From a virus, in the IMG/VR virus record IMGVR_UViG_3300034356_001764, positions 16,204 through 80,203 of that record: a stretch of DNA of 64,000 bases, one strand, 5' to 3'. Shown here piece by piece: positions 54,044-60,890 of the stretch (its first letter is position 1; every line of letters starts with the position of its first letter). The position numbers were made by a program, and so were the translations under genes. The notes below the pieces were generated by a model, which saw only the letters and a list, made by a program, of their open reading frames with translations, was not told where the DNA came from and did not search any database.

Positions 54044-54050
54044 AGATAGA

Positions 54051-54081
54051 CAAATATAAAACTTATTTTTATTTATGCAAA
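54051..54081 (-). promoter_or_regulatory. Full Bacteroidota-type promoter (TTTG-N19-TATATTTG)
   Basis: On the minus strand TTTG (54081-54078) is followed by 19 nt and then TATATTTG (54058-54051), the textbook Bacteroidota arrangement of -33 and -7 elements. The ATG of the 64-residue gene begins at 54043. Confidence 0.75.
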
Positions 54082-54130
54082 TATTCAGAGTATATTGTAT
54101 TGAGCATGCGCAATAGGTGAATATGTGGGA

Positions 54131-54433
54131 TTACCACACAATTACAACATCACCCTCATTAAGCACAAGCTTAACTTCACCATCAATATCAATACGCTCA
54201 ACAACTTCCATATTAAGTGATCCTGTACGGATATAGACTACATCACCTGCTACTACTTCTTCTACTTTATCACCTACTGCAAAGATTGTAAGTTTGTTCC
54301 ACATCTTTACTGCTTCTGCCATGATGTGTTCTTCATCTTTTGCACTCAACTCAATAGCTGATTTTTTTCTTTGAGGTACATTAACTAAAATAGTTCTACC
54401 TCTTAATTTTTTAAACGGTTGCTTTGTTGCCAT
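54131..54433 (-). CDS. GroES-like co-chaperonin (100 aa)
   Basis: The order of elements follows GroES: an N-terminal strand KKLRGRTILVNVPQ, a mobile-loop region, then TIFAVGDKVEEVVAGDVVYI and a C-terminal ERIDIDGEVKLVLNEGDVVI. Phage co-chaperonins such as T4 gp31 replace host GroES during capsid folding. Length is normal. It lies in a small-gene cluster of early or accessory type. No large chaperonin gene is visible in the window, so it would work with host GroEL. Confidence 0.65.
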   Translation of the reverse strand: MATKQPFKKLRGRTILVNVPQRKKSAIELSAKDEEHIMAEAVKMWNKLTIFAVGDKVEEVVAGDVVYIRTGSLNMEVVERIDIDGEVKLVLNEGDVVIVW

Positions 54434-54436
54434 GGT

Positions 54437-54721
54437 TTATGATTTAAATGTAATTACTTTTACTACTGCCATCTGAGCATTAACTAGTTCACCTACTGCA
54501 TGATCAAATAGAAGGCTTTTTACTGGAGACTTTTGCTCTGTGTTATAATCATCCTTCATAAGGTTAGCAATCTCAGCCATCATTGACTTTACTTTAGCCA
54601 CCTTGTCTTCATTAGGTTCACTTAACTCAATTCCTACTAGAAGTTCTCCAAATGATAAGAGCTTAGTTTCAATAATAGTTTGTCCTTCTGGCACACTAAC
54701 TATTGGTTTGTTTGTTTCCAT
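54437..54721 (-). CDS. Small helical protein, possible Acb2-like cyclic-nucleotide sponge (94 aa)
   Basis: The C-terminal half is helical with SPVKSLLFDHAVGELVNAQM. That end and the overall length (about 95 residues, helical hairpin plus helix) recall the Acb2/Vs.4 anti-CBASS family, but the resemblance is loose and unsearched. The N-terminus is Val/Pro/Glu-rich. Conservative call: unknown small phage protein. Confidence 0.3.
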   Translation of the reverse strand: METNKPIVSVPEGQTIIETKLLSFGELLVGIELSEPNEDKVAKVKSMMAEIANLMKDDYNTEQKSPVKSLLFDHAVGELVNAQMAVVKVITFKS

Positions 54722-54729
54722 ATTTATTT

Positions 54730-54993
54730 TTAATTAGTTACTTCATCATATGTAAGCAAAAAGATATCTGGCTTACATGGGTAGAACTCACCCTGGATTC
54801 CTTTGATAATATAGTCCCCAACTGAAGCCTCCATATTACCTTCAAGAGTTTGAATGTTTAGTTTAAGCACACCTGTTTCAAAATCTGTATTAAAATAAGA
54901 CAGAGTACAAAAATCAAATATCTCTCTTCTATTATCTCCAGTCCATTGAACAGCCTCAATAATAATAGGCTTCTTTACATATCTACGCATCAT
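54730..54993 (-). CDS. PGDYG-type phage protein (87 aa)
   Basis: It contains KKPIIIEAVQWTGDN and VGDYIIKGIQGEFYPCKPDI, the hallmark of a widespread small phage family of unknown function. It overlaps the next gene upstream by 11 bp. Confidence 0.65.
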   Translation of the reverse strand: MMRRYVKKPIIIEAVQWTGDNRREIFDFCTLSYFNTDFETGVLKLNIQTLEGNMEASVGDYIIKGIQGEFYPCKPDIFLLTYDEVTN

Positions 54994-55180
54994 ACTTCTG
55001 GTTAGAAGGTTGCTTAATAGATTCTACTTTAGATGCCTCTTCTGGGAATTCAGTCAAAAGACTTAACTTAATCTTTTCTAAGAGACCTATAATAGGTAAA
55101 CTACCATAGGCATTTTCACTTACGCGGACTTCAAGTCCTTCTTCTTTCTCTATGATAGAGATAAATACTTTTTCTTCCAT
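54983..55180 (-). CDS. Small protein of unknown function (65 aa)
   Basis: The first gene after a TATATTTG promoter. Acidic N-terminal beta-like half (KVFISIIEKEEGLEVRVSEN), helical C-terminal half. No family is recognised. Confidence 0.55.
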   Translation of the reverse strand: MEEKVFISIIEKEEGLEVRVSENAYGSLPIIGLLEKIKLSLLTEFPEEASKVESIKQPSNQKYDA

Positions 55181-55202
55181 GTTACACAGTTTGTTGGTGC
55201 AA

Positions 55203-55210
55203 CAAATATA
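55203..55210 (-). promoter_or_regulatory. Host-type promoter element TATATTTG
   Basis: Exact -7 element on the minus strand, 22 nt before the start at 55180. Preceded by GTTTAAAC and an A-run, as at 46,944. The adjacent terminator ends the methyltransferase operon. Confidence 0.6.
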
Positions 55211-55228
55211 TAAATTTTTTTTGTTTAA

Positions 55229-55262
55229 ACTAAAAACCCCAGAAAAATTTCCAGGGTTTCAA
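55229..55262 (-). terminator. Terminator after the 210-aa gene pair
   Basis: On the minus strand AAACCC ... GGGTTT with an imperfect inner stem, followed by a T-run (GGGGTTTTTAG). Less regular than the other terminators. Confidence 0.55.
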
Positions 55263-55310
55263 GCTTTGAACAATTGATTTTATGTTATGAACATGTACAA
55301 ATATATTAAA

Positions 55311-55943
55311 TTATTCATTATCATAAAACATTCTATCAGAATCTTCAGTATGCCATTTCTCATAATCTTCTACATTGTAAAAATCCTTACATACTAGATA
55401 GTCTGGTTTGTCTGGAAATGCTTTAGTAACAAATGAAGGCTCTGACCATTTGATTCTATTATTAGGTTGAAGAGCAATCTGACCATTATCAAGAAGTATA
55501 ATATGATGAGACTTATGTTCATCAGGAGTCTCTGATAAAGTTAAATCAGTATTCATATCATTACTCCCCCAGTTAATGGTAGCATAGTAACTTCCTTTAT
55601 ACCACTTTCTATCTTTAGCATAAAATTCTACAGGAGCATCCTTCAGGTAGTTCAATTGCAACAGAGTAAAGTTATATGAGAAGCAATTCCATATCTGCAG
55701 ATAATGAAATGGTAGATCTGGATTTGGTAGTTGTGGTTTGGTCATTAGGGCATGTGATGGTAGTTTATCTCTAAGCACTCCATTCTCTAACAGTACTTGG
55801 AACAATGCTGCCTGTCCCGGCATACATCTAACAGATATTATTACCCCCGCAGTAAATTCTCCTTTACCCTTAGCACCCTGATACATGTATTCATTTCTAA
55901 CAAACACCTTCAGTGGAAAAAAGTTATGTTCTATATATGCCAT
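55311..55943 (-). CDS. Phage protein of unknown function (210 aa)
   Basis: The protein starts MAYIEHNFFPLKVFVRNEYM and is beta-rich with many aromatic residues (DLPFHYLQIWNCFSYNFTLL, about residues 76-95). No catalytic motif. It is transcribed with the methyltransferase-like gene, with 1 bp between them, so it may act with it. Confidence 0.6.
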   Translation of the reverse strand: MAYIEHNFFPLKVFVRNEYMYQGAKGKGEFTAGVIISVRCMPGQAALFQVLLENGVLRDKLPSHALMTKPQLPNPDLPFHYLQIWNCFSYNFTLLQLNYLKDAPVEFYAKDRKWYKGSYYATINWGSNDMNTDLTLSETPDEHKSHHIILLDNGQIALQPNNRIKWSEPSFVTKAFPDKPDYLVCKDFYNVEDYEKWHTEDSDRMFYDNE

Positions 55944-55944
55944 A

Positions 55945-56577
55945 CTATATAATTACACTTTGCAAAATCTCTATACATAAATCATGAGGTATCTTTGAAC
56001 TTTCATAACTATTCTTTTTTCCTTGTGATCCATTCTTACTTCCTCTAGGAGAAGGTTGATGATGGCAATTCTTATTTCCATTGTGACAAACCGGACGAGG
56101 AATCCATTTGCTACTATTAGTCCAAATATCTGTAGGCTTAGCTCTATCTTCACCATACTGGCAATACCAAATAGTATGTCTTTTAAACCCTTGCATAAAA
56201 GGCATCTTACGCATCATCCCCCTAGGATTCTCTATAAAAAAAATCATGTTTGGATTAATCTTTAACCACTCATTTATTAAATCAATAAAATGAATATTTA
56301 CAGCATCACACTTATGAGCATACTGAGATTTAGGAATAACTCCATCTCTGTGTCTACTAATAGCAGCAACACTATACGTAGCACAATCAGGAGAAGCCCA
56401 TAGTACATCTGGTACAAAAGGAACATGATTTAATTTCATATGCTCTACATCCATAGCCAAATCAATTCCATCAAAAGGTTCCCAATCTACAGAAAAAACA
56501 TTCATCCCTAAACTTTCTCCAGCCTTGCCTATAGATCTAGCCCCTGCAAATAACTCAAGCAAATTATACTTATTCAT
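55945..56577 (-). CDS. DNA cytosine methyltransferase-like protein (210 aa)
   Basis: The pattern of a C5-methyltransferase is visible: LLELFAGARSIGKAGESLG (SAM-binding motif I), VFSVDWEPFDG (motif II-like), ASPDCATYS, where the Cys would be catalytic but the preceding residue is Asp rather than the usual Pro, and FFIENPRGMMR (motif VI-like, EN). The C-terminus ends soon after, so the target-recognition part is short. Probably DNA modification against host defence. The PC-to-DC change leaves activity uncertain. Confidence 0.65.
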   Translation of the reverse strand: MNKYNLLELFAGARSIGKAGESLGMNVFSVDWEPFDGIDLAMDVEHMKLNHVPFVPDVLWASPDCATYSVAAISRHRDGVIPKSQYAHKCDAVNIHFIDLINEWLKINPNMIFFIENPRGMMRKMPFMQGFKRHTIWYCQYGEDRAKPTDIWTNSSKWIPRPVCHNGNKNCHHQPSPRGSKNGSQGKKNSYESSKIPHDLCIEILQSVII

Positions 56578-57022
56578 TACTATAACAATTTTAGCAAAGA
56601 TAATATTTTCTGGTTACACTCTACTAATGCTACTGACATAGATAAACTAATACACTTGGGTATTTGAATTTTTACTATACTAGAGAAAGTGTGGGCCCCC
56701 TATAAAATGAACCCCCCACAAAATTCCACAGGGTGGTACCCCCTATCAATTCCTAGACAATGTCTGTACACTAGAATAAAATTAGAAAAAAAATCCTGGC
56801 AGGAAAGTTTCTCATGGTCAGTAGATGATGTGATGTGATACTAATGATGATATGTTATGTACTATGTATTGATTACAAGGGGGAGGGTGGTGCTGACACA
56901 CAAGCCAAGCTCATCTATGAAGAGGCAAGGTTTGTTATTATATATATAGAGGGGGAAAGAGCCTTCGGCAGCTTCTTATACAGCTTAATACTACTATGGA
57001 TTAATCAAATAAAACTATAGTT
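56578..57022. other. Gene-free divergent control region
   Basis: About 445 bp between the leftward and rightward arms. It holds C-rich runs and hairpins near 56,690-56,755 (for example GGGTGGTACCC), an AT-rich part, and one copy of the GCCTTCGGC repeat. A 61-codon frame across it looks incidental. A bidirectional promoter or an origin is plausible. Confidence 0.55.
56961..57005 (+). repeat. 45-bp regulatory repeat, copy 1
   Basis: It begins GCCTTCGGCAGC and ends in TATGGATTAAT, matching about 36 of 45 bases of the copy at 57,708. It lies 17 bp before the start of the 61-residue gene. The GCC-TTC-GGC core can form a small hairpin. Probably a promoter or a 5' leader element. Confidence 0.6.
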
Positions 57023-57208
57023 ATGATTGTAAAATTTATGATTGAAGAGATTGAAGGGATTTTAATCTTGTTAGGCAAACCTGCTGATGCAGTTATGTTA
57101 GATGCATTTAATGAATTACCTGCTGAAGAGGTTAAAGCCTTCAGAGATAGTATTGCAGAAGAGTTTGGGATATTAAACCCAAGTAAACACTTACTGTTAA
57201 TAGATTAA
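57023..57208 (+). CDS. Small acidic helical protein (61 aa)
   Basis: Sequence includes IEEIEGILILLGKPADAVML and EEVKAFRDSIAEEFG. The first plus-strand gene, behind the repeat element and followed by its own terminator. Function unknown. Confidence 0.6.
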   Translation: MIVKFMIEEIEGILILLGKPADAVMLDAFNELPAEEVKAFRDSIAEEFGILNPSKHLLLID

Positions 57209-57210
57209 AT

Positions 57211-57235
57211 AAAGGGGGAGTGATCCCCTTTTATT
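57211..57235 (+). terminator. Intrinsic terminator with GTGA loop
   Basis: AAAGGGG(G)A-GTGA-TCCCCTTTT followed by ATTATT. The loop is of GNRA type. Confidence 0.75.
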
Positions 57236-57260
57236 ATTGTAAAACTTAAAATTAAATATC

Positions 57261-57434
57261 ATGAAAAAGATAAACTTAACTTATGAAGAAATAGAGTTAT
57301 TGCAATTTCTTGTAAAGATTGTAGACCAACCTTATTTTATAAATGAGGAAATGTATGAAAAAATTGATGCACTACAGTTAAAGCTAATAGCTATGAGAGC
57401 TCAATTAGAATATTTAAAAGTAAGAGAGGAGTGA
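57261..57434 (+). CDS. Small helical protein (57 aa)
   Basis: The frame starts MKKINLTYEEIELLQFLVKI and continues as an amphipathic helix pair to LEYLKVREE. Its TGA lies inside the loop of the following terminator hairpin. Function unknown. Confidence 0.65.
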   Translation: MKKINLTYEEIELLQFLVKIVDQPYFINEEMYEKIDALQLKLIAMRAQLEYLKVREE

Positions 57435-57450
57435 TCCTCTTTTCTTTTTA
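57425..57450 (+). terminator. Terminator hairpin containing the stop codon
   Basis: AGAGGA-GTGA-TCCTCT followed by TTCTTTTTA. The TGA stop of the 57-residue gene is the last three bases of the loop. Confidence 0.75.
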
Positions 57451-57472
57451 TACTGATACTAAAACAACAAAT

Positions 57473-57685
57473 ATGAATGCAGAAACATTAATACAAGTAG
57501 TAGAAATAATTGATTCTAGACTACAAGTAATTGAAGAATCATTTACTTATGATCCTGATAGGGAAGAAAGTATAGATATGGCTCAACAAATAGGTAAAGA
57601 GAAAGCTCTTGAAGAATTAAAAGATTATCTACAAAAGTACATTGATAATCAAGTAGCTCACATGGAAACAGAACAAGGGATGTAA
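57473..57685 (+). CDS. Small acidic helical protein (70 aa)
   Basis: I use the ATG at 57473 (MNAETLIQVVEIIDSR), behind a purine-rich leader. An upstream in-frame ATG at 57431 lies inside the previous terminator and is unlikely. Helical, Glu/Asp-rich. Its stop is in the loop of a terminator hairpin. Confidence 0.65.
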   Translation: MNAETLIQVVEIIDSRLQVIEESFTYDPDREESIDMAQQIGKEKALEELKDYLQKYIDNQVAHMETEQGM

Positions 57686-57702
57686 TATCCCTTTTTCTTT
57701 TT
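57675..57702 (+). terminator. Terminator hairpin containing the stop codon
   Basis: AAGGGAT-GTAAT-ATCCCTT followed by TTTCTTTTTAC. The TAA stop is within the loop. Confidence 0.7.
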
Positions 57703-57707
57703 ACTTA

Positions 57708-57752
57708 GCCTTCGGCAGCCTTTGATACAGCTTTATACTGTTATGGATAATA
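57708..57752 (+). repeat. 45-bp regulatory repeat, copy 2
   Basis: GCCTTCGGCAGC ... TATGGATAATA, about 80 percent identical to copy 1 and located 31 bp before the ATG of the next gene. A diverged part-copy (GCCTCCGGCATCC) is at 58,203. Confidence 0.6.
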
Positions 57753-57783
57753 TATTGTTTAACCCATTTAAAAACTATTAAAA

Positions 57784-58071
57784 ATGGACACTGTAAAAAC
57801 ACAAGGGATTCTTAAATCCGTAGGTAATGCTGTTAAGGCAAATGTTAATGGAACAATGTTCCGTACTTGCACTGTTGAAATCAATGACAAAGTATACTTT
57901 GCAAAGATTTGGGAAAAGTCATTCCAGAACGGTGTTACTATTGGTAACTCTTACACTGTTGAATTGCAACAAGATGGTGACACTGTTTGGTTAACTGTAC
58001 TTAACGGTTCAAGTGCAAACATTGCAAGCAAAGAAGACTTTGCACACTTGTTTGCAGGATTAACTGTATAA
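57784..58071 (+). CDS. Probable highly expressed OB-like nucleic-acid-binding protein (95 aa)
   Basis: Beta-rich with alternating strands (TMFRTCTVEINDKVYFAKIW; NSYTVELQQDGDTVWLTVL), compatible with an OB fold. Codon use is shifted to AAC, TTC, TTG and CGT, as in the capsid gene, and a strong terminator follows. I infer an abundant early protein such as a ssDNA- or RNA-binding protein. No family was recognised. Confidence 0.5.
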   Translation: MDTVKTQGILKSVGNAVKANVNGTMFRTCTVEINDKVYFAKIWEKSFQNGVTIGNSYTVELQQDGDTVWLTVLNGSSANIASKEDFAHLFAGLTV

Positions 58072-58079
58072 CAAAATTG

Positions 58080-58111
58080 AACACACTCTTAACGGGGTGT
58101 GTTCTTTTTTT
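58080..58111 (+). terminator. Strong intrinsic terminator
   Basis: AACACAC-(loop)-GTGTGTT followed by CTTTTTTTT, 9 bp after the stop of the 95-residue gene. Confidence 0.85.
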
Positions 58112-58634
58112 CATTCTTGTGATCCTATGGTGTTTTAGAGATCCAAAATTACGGGGGTAGTATCCCATAAACATTGGAAAACATTGTTGGAATCCTAACT
58201 TAGCCTCCGGCATCCTTGCATACATAGAACATTGTGTTCTATTGACCGGTCTTCAGAAGACATCTATGGTTGTATGTAGCAAATATTTGTAGAAATTATG
58301 GAGATCCACAGGAGACAACTAAGATTGTTTGTAGCAAAAAGTAATTTGTAACTAGTTGAGGATAAATAACTTAGGATAAGTGTGTGAATGAAAGTGATAG
58401 AATGTGATCAACCTTCAACTAATATTAACCTACCTTAGTCAACACATATTCCTACTAAAGCCTTAGACTAATACAAATTATATAGCTACATATAACTTAG
58501 TGTAGTGATCACACTATTACTATTACTCTATATACTATCTTATCTATTACTTGGTCTTTAAAGAAGACAGTAAGGGCTACCGGGATATTGATTTGAGCCA
58601 CAAAAATATTATTAACCAACTTAAAACTTAACTT
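58112..58634. other. Gene-free stretch with inverted and direct repeats
   Basis: About 520 bp with no convincing gene. It contains a third partial GCCTCCGGC repeat (58,203), two adjacent inverted repeats (58,224-58,261) and a direct repeat TTGTxTGTAGCAAA at 58,270 and 58,325. The rest is AT-rich. Candidate origin or control region, or a non-coding RNA. Confidence 0.5.
58224..58261. repeat. Two adjacent perfect inverted repeats
   Basis: ATAGAACA-TTG-TGTTCTAT (58,224-58,242), followed six bases later by GTCTTC-A-GAAGAC (58,249-58,261). Two such palindromes side by side suggest binding sites for a dimeric protein. Confidence 0.6.
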
Positions 58635-58718
58635 ATGGAAAAAGTAATTGACATTGGCTACAAAGTAGCAATTATACTATGGTTCTTTATAGAACTATAT
58701 TACTTGATAACAACTTAA
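58635..58718 (+). CDS. Very short hydrophobic ORF (27 aa)
   Basis: MEKVIDIGYKVAIILWFFIE then LYYLITT: a single membrane helix. It has the same upstream leader (AACTTA ... ACTTATG) as the following genes, which supports it being translated. Confidence 0.4.
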   Translation: MEKVIDIGYKVAIILWFFIELYYLITT

Positions 58719-58729
58719 AACTTATACTT

Positions 58730-58948
58730 ATGTTTATTAAATACACTACATTCTGCCTAACTATTATAACTACTATAGGTGTAATAGCTTTATTTCTTTT
58801 TCCAAGAGATCCCAAATTAAAATCAACTGAGTATCTTATGGAAGTATATGATGATGGATACTACATATACTGTGACCAAGGATTTGTTGGTGTTGTACCA
58901 TTAGGTAACACAGCACTGGATTCATTAATGATAGATTATAACCAATAA
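58730..58948 (+). CDS. Small membrane-anchored protein (72 aa)
   Basis: I use the ATG at 58730 (MFIKYTTFCLTIITTIGVIA), behind a CTTAAAACTTATACTTATG leader. One N-terminal membrane segment, then a polar part with YYIYCDQGFVGVVPLG. Function unknown. Confidence 0.6.
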   Translation: MFIKYTTFCLTIITTIGVIALFLFPRDPKLKSTEYLMEVYDDGYYIYCDQGFVGVVPLGNTALDSLMIDYNQ

Positions 58949-58967
58949 CTAACTTAAATATATACTT

Positions 58968-59153
58968 ATGGAAAACCCTCATAAAATAGATCTTGTTGCT
59001 ATGATTGATGCAAGAATTAACATGTATCAGAAAGCTGATGCTAATGAACCTTTCTATCAAGGAGCTATAGCTGCTCTTAGAAGTTTAGGAGAAGAACTAC
59101 AAATGTCTATTGAAGCTGACATAGCTGCAATGGAAAGCAATACAGGAGAGTAA
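58968..59153 (+). CDS. Small helical protein (61 aa)
   Basis: MENPHKIDLVAMIDARINMY, then FYQGAIAALRSLGEELQMSI, amphipathic. Its TAA stop sits in the GTAA loop of a 7-bp hairpin (59,143-59,160) without a T-run. Function unknown. Confidence 0.65.
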   Translation: MENPHKIDLVAMIDARINMYQKADANEPFYQGAIAALRSLGEELQMSIEADIAAMESNTGE

Positions 59154-59189
59154 TCTTCTGTGTATTAATTAACTTAAAAATATATGATT

Positions 59190-59378
59190 ATGAAAAGAAT
59201 GTCTGATTACAATTGGAATTGGTGGTTTATAGTAAACCTTATTGGTATTGTCATTGGTATGTCTATTGCTCTAGTAGCAAAAAGTACAGATGATCTATGG
59301 TTAGCTGATATAATATTAATTATCACCGTAATATCATTTATCCCTTGCCTATATGTAGGCATGAAACCAGAAGAATAA
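59190..59378 (+). CDS. Small two-helix membrane protein (62 aa)
   Basis: I use the ATG at 59190, since the string TGATTATG also precedes the genes at 59634, 60117 and 62397. Two membrane segments (WWFIVNLIGIVIGMSIALVA and IILIITVISFIPCLYVG). Function unknown. Confidence 0.6.
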   Translation: MKRMSDYNWNWWFIVNLIGIVIGMSIALVAKSTDDLWLADIILIITVISFIPCLYVGMKPEE

Positions 59379-59393
59379 CTAAAAACAAATAAT

Positions 59394-59558
59394 ATGAACA
59401 ATCTATTTAACCTTATCCTTATTGTATTATCAGGAGTAACTTGTATTCTAGCTGTCACAGCTGAAACTACAGAAGTATTTATGCTTGCTAGCACAGCAAT
59501 GTTTTTATGTGCATTACTATTTCTATTAAATCTTAAACACCCATTATTTAAAAAATAA
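59394..59558 (+). CDS. Small two-helix membrane protein (54 aa)
   Basis: MNNLFNLILIVLSGVTCILA, then MFLCALLFLLNLKHP. Follows the previous membrane protein after 15 bp, so the two may be partners. Function unknown. Confidence 0.6.
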   Translation: MNNLFNLILIVLSGVTCILAVTAETTEVFMLASTAMFLCALLFLLNLKHPLFKK

Positions 59559-59633
59559 AAGTTATGATCCTAACCAGTACAAGGATTTAGCTGATTAACT
59601 TTGTACAATTGATTAACTCTTAAAACTCTGATT

Positions 59634-59783
59634 ATGAAAAAAACAAATCTTTACATTGCTATTTACTTTACAATAGCAATTATTTTTGCAACACTTGTTA
59701 GCTCTTGTGCTACAACTCATGCAAAGTGTGATGCCTATGGTCAGGCTAACTATTCACAGAATCAAGATACTGCTTCTAAGTAA
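59634..59783 (+). CDS. Short lipoprotein (49 aa)
   Basis: An N-terminal signal (YIAIYFTIAIIFATLVSSC) with a lipobox-type Cys at residue 25, then a short polar tail with CDAYGQANYSQNQDT. The tail resembles small lipoproteins I know from Bacteroidota phages. Possibly a surface-exclusion protein; that is a guess. Confidence 0.65.
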   Translation: MKKTNLYIAIYFTIAIIFATLVSSCATTHAKCDAYGQANYSQNQDTASK

Positions 59784-59805
59784 GTATTCTTGTAATGATC
59801 ATTAT

Positions 59806-59835
59806 AAGAGAGCTCAAAAGGCTCTCTTTTTTTTA
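59806..59835 (+). terminator. Intrinsic terminator
   Basis: AAGAGAGC-TCAAAAG-GCTCTCTT followed by a T-run, 22 bp past the lipoprotein stop. Confidence 0.85.
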
Positions 59836-59854
59836 TTTACTAAAATTATTTGTT

Positions 59855-60097
59855 ATGTCAATGAGAAAACTACAAGAGGAATTAGAAAACCTTAAAGATG
59901 AATTGTATGTGCTTCACTTTGCTGAAGCAAGTCCAGAACTTTATAAGGAGAAGAGATCTGAAATTGAATACAAAATTGCATGTCTTGAAGAAAGAATTGA
60001 AGAAGAACAAAAGCTTAATCCATTTAGAATGATGCTATTTGGATTTATTATCATTGCCTGCGGCATAGTATTATGGGCGTATGTAGCAAAACATTAA
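59855..60097 (+). CDS. Coiled-coil protein with C-terminal membrane helix (80 aa)
   Basis: I use the ATG at 59855 (MSMRKLQEELENLKDELYVL); the longer frame runs through the terminator. Coiled coil to about residue 55, then a membrane segment (MMLFGFIIIACGIVLWAYV). Tail-anchored topology. Function unknown. Confidence 0.65.
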   Translation: MSMRKLQEELENLKDELYVLHFAEASPELYKEKRSEIEYKIACLEERIEEEQKLNPFRMMLFGFIIIACGIVLWAYVAKH

Positions 60098-60116
60098 TAA
60101 CTAAAACTATCTGATT

Positions 60117-60656
60117 ATGAAAAAACTAATTAAATACTTTGAAAATATTAATCTTAATGTAAAGTTTGCTTTTGGGCTTATTTTACTATTATCATTGATG
60201 AGTCTAACCCTTAACTATTCTAGTAATGAAAAGCTTATTGCTATACAAGGAGAGACTGAAGAAATAAGCAAGATCATTATAAAGGATGAAGTCCAGTTTT
60301 CTGAGCTGGAACTTAAAAATCTATTGCTTGAACTTAACATAAGATTCCCGCACATAGTATTAGCTCAGTCTAAGCTAGAATCTGGAAACTTTAAATCACG
60401 TATCTTTCTTGAGAACAATAACATGTTTGGAATGAAAGAAGCCAAGAGAAGACCAACTACTAACAAAGGCACACAAAATGGACATGCTTACTTTGAGTCA
60501 TGGAAAGATTGTGTTATTGATTATGCATTCTACCAGGCTGCATATCTTAATAGTCTGAAAACAGAAGACCAGTACTATCAGTATCTTTCAGCTAGTTATG
60601 CTGAGGATCCTAACTATGTTACCAAAGTAAGACAAATGGCAAATTCACTTAAGTAA
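60117..60656 (+). CDS. Membrane-anchored glucosaminidase-like protein (179 aa)
   Basis: An N-terminal membrane segment (FAFGLILLLSLMSLTLNYS) is followed by a glucosaminidase/lysozyme-like domain: FPHIVLAQSKLESGNFKS (Glu likely catalytic), NNMFGMKEA, FESWKDCVIDYAFYQ and a C-terminal YVTKVRQMA. This matches the Bax/flagellar-type N-acetylglucosaminidase pattern. It may cut peptidoglycan late, or remodel the wall early. It is separate from the lysis cassette on the other strand. Confidence 0.7.
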   Translation: MKKLIKYFENINLNVKFAFGLILLLSLMSLTLNYSSNEKLIAIQGETEEISKIIIKDEVQFSELELKNLLLELNIRFPHIVLAQSKLESGNFKSRIFLENNNMFGMKEAKRRPTTNKGTQNGHAYFESWKDCVIDYAFYQAAYLNSLKTEDQYYQYLSASYAEDPNYVTKVRQMANSLK

Positions 60657-60669
60657 TTACTAAAATTTA

Positions 60670-60888
60670 ATGATGAATAATACTATCACATCTGTCCTTG
60701 GTTTCAACTTCAATGTTGAGATCAGGGACCAGAATGATGAGGTTATTAGGACTGGAGCTAAAACTACATATTCATGTGGATATAAAAAAAGAAAGCCTAA
60801 GCCTTGCATTCTAGACACAAGTTTCTTTACACACTATAATGAAGCTCTCTTAGCTAAAATAAGAGACTACAGAAGACAAAATGATTAA
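60670..60888 (+). CDS. Small basic protein (72 aa)
   Basis: Contains TTYSCGYKKRKPKPC and a C-terminal helix (NEALLAKIRDYRR). The Cys pair and basic patch suggest nucleic acid or metal binding. Function unknown. Confidence 0.6.
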   Translation: MMNNTITSVLGFNFNVEIRDQNDEVIRTGAKTTYSCGYKKRKPKPCILDTSFFTHYNEALLAKIRDYRRQND

Positions 60889-60890
60889 GT

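Noticed and set aside
54116-54140. Terminator for the GroES-like gene (TGTGG-TAATC-CCACA)
   Set aside because: Only a 5-bp stem with no following T-run on the minus strand.
56835-57020. 61-codon plus-strand frame in the divergent region
   Set aside because: It runs through the GCCTTCGGC repeat and low-complexity sequence, lacks the leader seen at other plus-strand starts, and its residues show no pattern of a folded protein.
58001-58225. 74-codon minus-strand frame across the 58.08-kb terminator
   Set aside because: It overlaps a highly expressed gene end and the terminator; no start context or neighbour supports it.
58560-58610. Possible tRNA-like or structured RNA near GGGCTACCGGGATATTGATTTGAGCC
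   Set aside because: No cloverleaf with a T-loop GTTCxAxxC or a 7-bp acceptor stem could be built.
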